Below are positions 44,301 to 45,782 of a stretch of DNA of 45,782 nucleotides, piece by piece. A program made the translations under genes and the position numbers. The notes under the pieces were generated by a model. It did not search any database. It saw nothing but the letters and a program-made list of their open reading frames with translations, and had not been told where the DNA came from. This stretch comes from Acinetobacter sp. (GTDB lineage: Bacteria > Pseudomonadota > Gammaproteobacteria > Pseudomonadales > Moraxellaceae), in assembly GCA_031277915.1 (NCBI GenBank), contig JAITLL010000039.1, positions 1-45,782 of the forward strand, in the 5' to 3' direction. The stretch's first letter is position 1. Every line of letters starts with the position of its first letter.

Positions 44301-45782
44301 TGAGCTTAAAAATGTGGGGGGTACCATCGTTTCAGGGAATAGCCTTGATGGGATCAGAAAGGTTGTAGATCAGGGGACTCGCACTAAATATTGGAAATAT
44401 GAAGGACAATGGGATAATCCTTTTGAGGTGTCAACTGAAAGTACCTTTGACTTACAAATTAGTCAGGCCTTGGGCAATCAAAACTTTAACCAAAGTCCGA
44501 TTTCGATTACAGCAGTTGCTAATAATCAGAGTGGAGACCAAGTTCAGGCAGGTCAAATCCAGGCAGGTCATCTCAATGACTTAAAAGTGAATGATGCTTC
44601 TGCACAAGTTGGACCGGTACAAAATGCGCAAGGACAGCAGCTTGGTGTTATTGATACGGGAGCTGTCTCTCATCAGATCAGTGTTCAGAGTGCACAACAG
44701 AACCTGTCAAAACAAGAGATGAAAGCGATCAATGTTGATGCTAATGGATCTGGCTTAGATGTGTCACAGGCAGGACAAGCCAGTGGACAAAATTTAACTT
44801 CTATTCAGCCAGATACTATTGGGTCAGATGTTCAGGTTGGTAGTGTAAATCAGAATACGAATATTATTGATGCTAAGGACAACACGACACAGGTCTCTGT
44901 TCTGGATCAGCTACAAGGTCAAACAGCGTCTCAAGTATCAGGTGTAACAACGACTGATCAGGCGCCTGCACCAGATCAGGCTGGTACAGGCGAGCAATTT
45001 GAAATCCGTACGGTCAATACGAATAACGTTAAAGTTGCCAACAATGCATTATATCGAACGGGGGTAGATAGTCAGGCCGGTTATTTAGTTGAAACTGATC
45101 CGAGCTTTACCAACTATAATCGGTGGCTCTCTTCGGATTACATGCTCAGCGCTTTAGGCCTTGACCCTGCACTACAACAAAAACGTCTAGGCGATGGTTT
45201 TTATGAGCAACGTATGGTGCAAGACCAGATTGCCAATTTAACGGGTTATCGGTTCTTGGAAGGTTATGCTTCAGATGAGGAACAATATAAAGCCTTAATG
45301 AATAACGGGGTGACCTTTGCCAAACAATATGGTTTACGTCCGGGTATTGCTTTAAGTGCTGCACAAATTGCGCAATTGACCAGTGATATTGTGTGGCTCG
45401 TTGAAAAAGACGTGACGCTACAGGATGGAACGAAAACTAAGGCACTGGTTCCGCAAGTCTATGTTAAAGCCCGTGTAGGTGATTTAAAGGGTGATGGTAC
45501 TTTACTGACAGGTAATAGTGTTAACTTTAAGTTAAACGGCGATTTACTAAATGGTTCAACCATTGCTGGACGAGAAGCTGTTCAAATTACCGCAGATAAT
45601 ATTAATAACCTGAAGGGACGTATTCAGGGGAATACGGTTGATATCACTGCTCAAAAAGACCTTAATAATATTGGTGGTCAAATCAGTGCCAAAGATGCAA
45701 TGGCTGTTAAAGTCGGTGGCAACCTCAAGATTGAGACGACGACCAGAACATCAACCAGTCAGGTAGGTGATTTTAGTGCAAG
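35350..45782 (+). CDS. cdiA: CdiA/FhaB-type giant exoprotein, 3' end outside the window
   Basis: Open for 3477 codons from the ATG at 35350 to the window edge; I saw no in-frame stop in the parts translated. Order of domains: an extended signal peptide region at the start (MNKNRYRIIFSHARG, then a hydrophobic segment near residues 58-75); the two-partner secretion domain to about residue 330 with NPSGLICDGCGVIN; a Gly/Thr/Pro-rich linker near residues 455-500; a long Asn/Gln/Gly-rich filamentous repeat region to about 43.7 kb; a non-repeat Tyr-rich region with FCNAWC at 44.1 kb; a conserved YLVETDPSF / YMLSALGLDP / DGFYEQRMV block at 45.1-45.4 kb; then the second repeat region begins. The toxin tip and immunity gene would follow. 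If the tip is absent it would be an FhaB-type adhesin. Confidence 0.93.
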   Translation, partial: MNKNRYRIIFSHARGMFIAVAEIVKSKTKQAGQSQGQMGTESTIDSVLPIHYKKLNPLNFAVIGCLGALVISLPMSSVAETQIIADKGAPTSQQPTILNSANGTTQVNIQTPSAGGVSRNTYTQFDVGQEGAILNNSRNNTQTQLGGWVQGNPWLAKGEAKVILNEVNSNNPSQLKGYIEVAGKQAQVVIANPSGLICDGCGVINADRFTLTTGQAVMNQGYLESFRVREGQVTIEGKGLNGSLTPYTDIYARALKVNAGLYANELNTVLGQNDIQVKDQVTPQIKVTTGPTSTPQPNFALDVGQLGGMYAGKIFLVGTEQGLGVRNAGSINSTQSMLTLNAKGDLVNSGNLIANKDQVQLKAQNIQNTGNISSATSQISVESQNLDNSGLISSADELHLQNESSITNSGTLNAARIAITSTTLKNSGSIEQTGLQGLDLKSGSMTNLGGKIGIAKNTTGGGTSGSTGGSVPIVPTDPSKDGGSLEVVTPIDTTPKTYDTGFIHVSDVLGNDQGAIVANGGVDLDSQNGLDNQGGQLNLGAVTIKGSNFNNNQGQFTVKSADIQTSSFTNQQGQLASNSTLNIQSQSANNKGGKIQSIGQLDLAVTGELNNIDGQIASGATVNVTASDVKNQSGVVYSENQAVNIKANKAIDNTEGLIQAKTNLNLDSQSLNNTAGQIVADQINQKHVTVNNNQGSIAAQQNLNSTAQQFDNTQGQIQAKSIKLQHEQLKNTGSVYADQDLTISGKTIQNSGSLAAGENVQITSSVLEHAQDGLIAAGLNREGKLADTGNLTISVDQAGLHGQTFAGRNIQVDATGMIDAAQGQLQSKTIALNAGTDISTQAATVVAQDQLKLTSQNLINNQQGLLSSQDLTLTAKQLDNSQGKIQHTGNNEFTLNFVNGLNNKAGEISSNASSINLNTSALNNEAGKIIHAGNQQLNITADELQGAQGYILSNGQLLLKGGQVVLNGATTSANQINLTANSLSHQKGQMVQRGTLKPLTLAVKEQINNQSGLIQSATALDMTSGSLNNQGGQLSSAQDQNLNLQIKGLLDNSQAGKIYAGQDSIIQAGAVDNGLDGLISAQNALTVTSLGVINNQSGKIMANSDVGVQSEGLNNTGGQIGSVQGGLTLDAGTGQLINQSGSLQSAQDIQIKANQLSNQSGLINTQGTIQAQITQDIDNSAGQIVANKAVLLSSQSLNNNAGLIGSVEDIVNINAGSGVLSNQQGHIQSVKDLTLKAQGIDNQQGVIATQAKLDMQQQWLNNTKGQIISGTTLSFVGEEFNNQGGLLQSGADLNFKLSGLLDNSQSGQLASNGNTVIQAGSVKNSGQGKISAQGVLDIAAVQAIDNQSGTMVANQDITLTSQGLNNSQGQIGTKNGSLTIDAGQGQLSNQAGSLQAGTELRLQAAGINNDSGIVGSLGNSHILSSGDISNNAGQIATNATLQVSGQNLTNQAGIIQSGNGSALDLVLNGTLDNSQAGQLLSGAGLNLQVNALDNSQQGQISAQDTLNIMSAGLINNQTGSIIANQDVTLNSQGLNNNQGQIGSIQGGLTVDTGNQTLSNKVGTLQAKTDLTAKALSIDSSEGQIISQAKIDLQSQKEVNNQQGTISADQGIQIKAQGLNNNLGQIGSQGNIVLNAGQGLLSNQTGKVIASQALQLSADQVDNSQQGQLNSQTTLDIQTKKDINNQSGIIAANQKVNLNSQGLNNNKGQIVSLNDVLTVNSGTGALDNQSGVLQAKGNIQIDAEQVNSQSGLISSEAGIDLQAHQLVDNSSGQIIANHAVQIQSLGLNNNQGQIASVNDGLNIHSGSGELQNQAGLLQAQGDIQLTANRLLNQSGLINTQGNLTAQINQDIDNNAGQIVANQAVQLNSQGLNNNAGQIGSVTGPVTIEAGSGDLSNQSGKIISTQDLTLSAQHIDNQLGLISAQQLVLNTQGLNNLKGQIISGTALTFVGKDLNNQGGLLQTNSDLNLNLSGVLDNSLGGQLYSGGSTMVQAASLNNSSQGQISTQGNLNLTTAQAINNAGGIILASQQMQLKSQGLNNDGGQIGTEQGDLVIQTGDLALNNGTGAIQSGKTLSLDVNGLTNSGVISALDQLTVNSQGDVNNDHGQILSNKQLQLTGQNLSNQTGIIQSGEQSNLNLDINGVLNNQAGKIHGGASTQINANSINNSQQGQISAQDALNIISAGLVDNQAGTLVANHDVTLNSQGLNNHQGQIGSVEGGLAIDTGNQAFSNQAGTLQAKTDIAVKALSVDNTAGQINAQGGIDLVSQQNINNTQGSIVGDQRLNFKAQGLNNNQGQLGTQGDLNLSVSSGTLQNQTGLLQAGQNIIVDAVAIDNSSSGKINAQGSVTLQSTGLINNTTGVIAANQDVMLTSQGLNNTKGQIGSVAGRLNLESGDQILNNQSGSLLSNNQISIHATGLNNSQGQIVAQQLLDINAELQALNNQQGLMSSDAVNVTSGAFNNDQGLVQAKTSLVLDTNGQNLVNTNSGTQGGLLSQGNLTLKHLGTLDNSKGYVASGQNLSLSAHQVENGSGTLLAAQNLKLQGTGQNQLLNNQSGQILSMGDMQLSIEHINNQGKLTSADADSHIMAAGQLDIQSQQLNNQNTKALTDTDTSVQGIDAGNLNLDASIVNNQSGTIRSSENNQLNISQQLNNQAGEISAVKQLGIQGDQLVSNNLNGQLLGGENLNINVKSLSGDGRVLSLGDANITLKDHFKQTQTGQLQANNNLSLSTVGDIQNDGTINAGNTLKLNASNVNNSSNAKIESHDTQVTAQQQINNTGLINGDLTTLTANTLNNQGTGRIYGTDLAISANTLNNLPDVNGVAPVIASRGDMNLGVQTLNNLANTTDYTSQAFIFSAGNLYLGGALDTNRKATGQAAVINNESATIESLGDMRLSAKQINNINKHFITDDNVEVSRVDGLEKFCNAWCTFDGQYDDGNPNEDWMKYKYSEITYETRTIESAPAQIKAGGNLDLSGAQVLNDKSQILAGGELKNVGGTIVSGNSLDGIRKVVDQGTRTKYWKYEGQWDNPFEVSTESTFDLQISQALGNQNFNQSPISITAVANNQSGDQVQAGQIQAGHLNDLKVNDASAQVGPVQNAQGQQLGVIDTGAVSHQISVQSAQQNLSKQEMKAINVDANGSGLDVSQAGQASGQNLTSIQPDTIGSDVQVGSVNQNTNIIDAKDNTTQVSVLDQLQGQTASQVSGVTTTDQAPAPDQAGTGEQFEIRTVNTNNVKVANNALYRTGVDSQAGYLVETDPSFTNYNRWLSSDYMLSALGLDPALQQKRLGDGFYEQRMVQDQIANLTGYRFLEGYASDEEQYKALMNNGVTFAKQYGLRPGIALSAAQIAQLTSDIVWLVEKDVTLQDGTKTKALVPQVYVKARVGDLKGDGTLLTGNSVNFKLNGDLLNGSTIAGREAVQITADNINNLKGRIQGNTVDITAQKDLNNIGGQISAKDAMAVKVGGNLKIETTTRTSTSQVGDFSA
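36712..36840 (+). other. Gly/Ser/Thr/Pro-rich linker within cdiA
   Basis: The reading frame shows a low-complexity stretch (GGGTSGSTGGSVPIVPTD, later TPIDTTPKTYD) that interrupts the repeat helix after its first few coils. It may be a flexible joint in the filament. Confidence 0.6.
38428..42966 (+). repeat. 84-residue super-repeats in the cdiA filament
   Basis: The coil beginning Leu-Asn-Asn (or a close variant) recurs in frame at 38428, 38686, 38938, 39187, 39439, 39691, 39949, 40201, 40453, 40705, 40957, 41203, 41455, 41704, 41959, 42211, 42463 and 42715. Eleven of the 17 intervals are exactly 252 nt; the others are within 6 nt. Each period probably holds four filamentous-hemagglutinin coils of about 21 residues. 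Confidence 0.85.
38686..42714 (+). repeat. Two tandem ~2.01-kb higher-order units in cdiA
   Basis: Eight consecutive 84-residue periods form a unit that occurs twice: 38686-40704 and 40705-42714. Distinctive coils recur at matching places: GLINTQG at about 38832 and 40851, NNQGGLLQ at 39187 and 41203, NQAGIIQSG/NQTGIIQSG at 39691 and 41704, and DVTLNSQGLNN at about 39928 and 41938. Offsets range from 2010 to 2019 nt, always a multiple of three. Confidence 0.8.

Overview
The window looks like an Acinetobacter chromosome, most likely from the A. calcoaceticus-baumannii complex. This rests on protein recognition and gene order, since no database was searched. The supporting signs are AT-rich codon use, pheA followed directly by a tyrA-aroA fusion gene, type II secretion genes gspL-gspM standing apart from the rest of their system, a tRNA-Leu(UAG)/tRNA-Trp(CCA) cluster, and a large cdiB-cdiA locus of the kind known in this genus.

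From about 1 to 32.7 kb the window is mostly core genome. 1-3.5 kb: phenylalanine/tyrosine/shikimate genes (pheA, tyrA-aroA). 3.6-8.5 kb: a small orphan gene, pepD, rnz, an alpha/beta hydrolase and yaaA. 8.5-11.4 kb, minus strand: thiG, thiS, a DUF423 membrane protein, heat-shock sigma factor rpoH and a TusA-like protein. 11.7-13.7 kb: a cold-shock protein, a DEAD-box RNA helicase and a small lipoprotein. 13.9-17.7 kb: nitroreductase, gpsA, sixA, gspL, gspM. 17.8-21 kb: pyrD, cvpA, purF. 21-26.2 kb: an M48-like membrane protein that has lost zinc ligands, a candidate DNA polymerase III psi subunit, a 2-hydroxyacid dehydrogenase and a BepA-like protease. 26.3-28.2 kb: yqeY-rpsU divergent from tsaD. 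28.2-32.7 kb: an orphan 367-residue protein, a DUF815 ATPase, a DUF3336/patatin phospholipase, and an overlapping kinase-like gene.

At 32.8-33.35 kb a strong promoter precedes four tRNA genes arranged Leu-Trp-Leu-Trp, a duplicated pair with intrinsic terminators after the second Leu and after the second Trp. Just beyond lies the two-partner secretion/contact-dependent inhibition locus. cdiB (33.5-35.3 kb) encodes the outer-membrane exporter. cdiA (from 35350) stays open for 3477 codons and runs off the window. The CdiA toxin tip and its immunity gene, which would identify the system, lie outside the window.

The most striking structure is inside cdiA. The filamentous repeat region has an 84-residue (252-nt) super-period that I traced through 18 landmarks. 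Eight of these periods form a roughly 2.01-kb unit that is itself repeated in tandem. Other points worth attention are an array of four consecutive hairpins between yaaA and thiG, the M48 pseudo-protease, the psi candidate, the phospholipase/kinase-like overlapping pair, and an AroA domain carrying all four class II EPSP synthase motifs. No insertion sequence, prophage or CRISPR array was seen.
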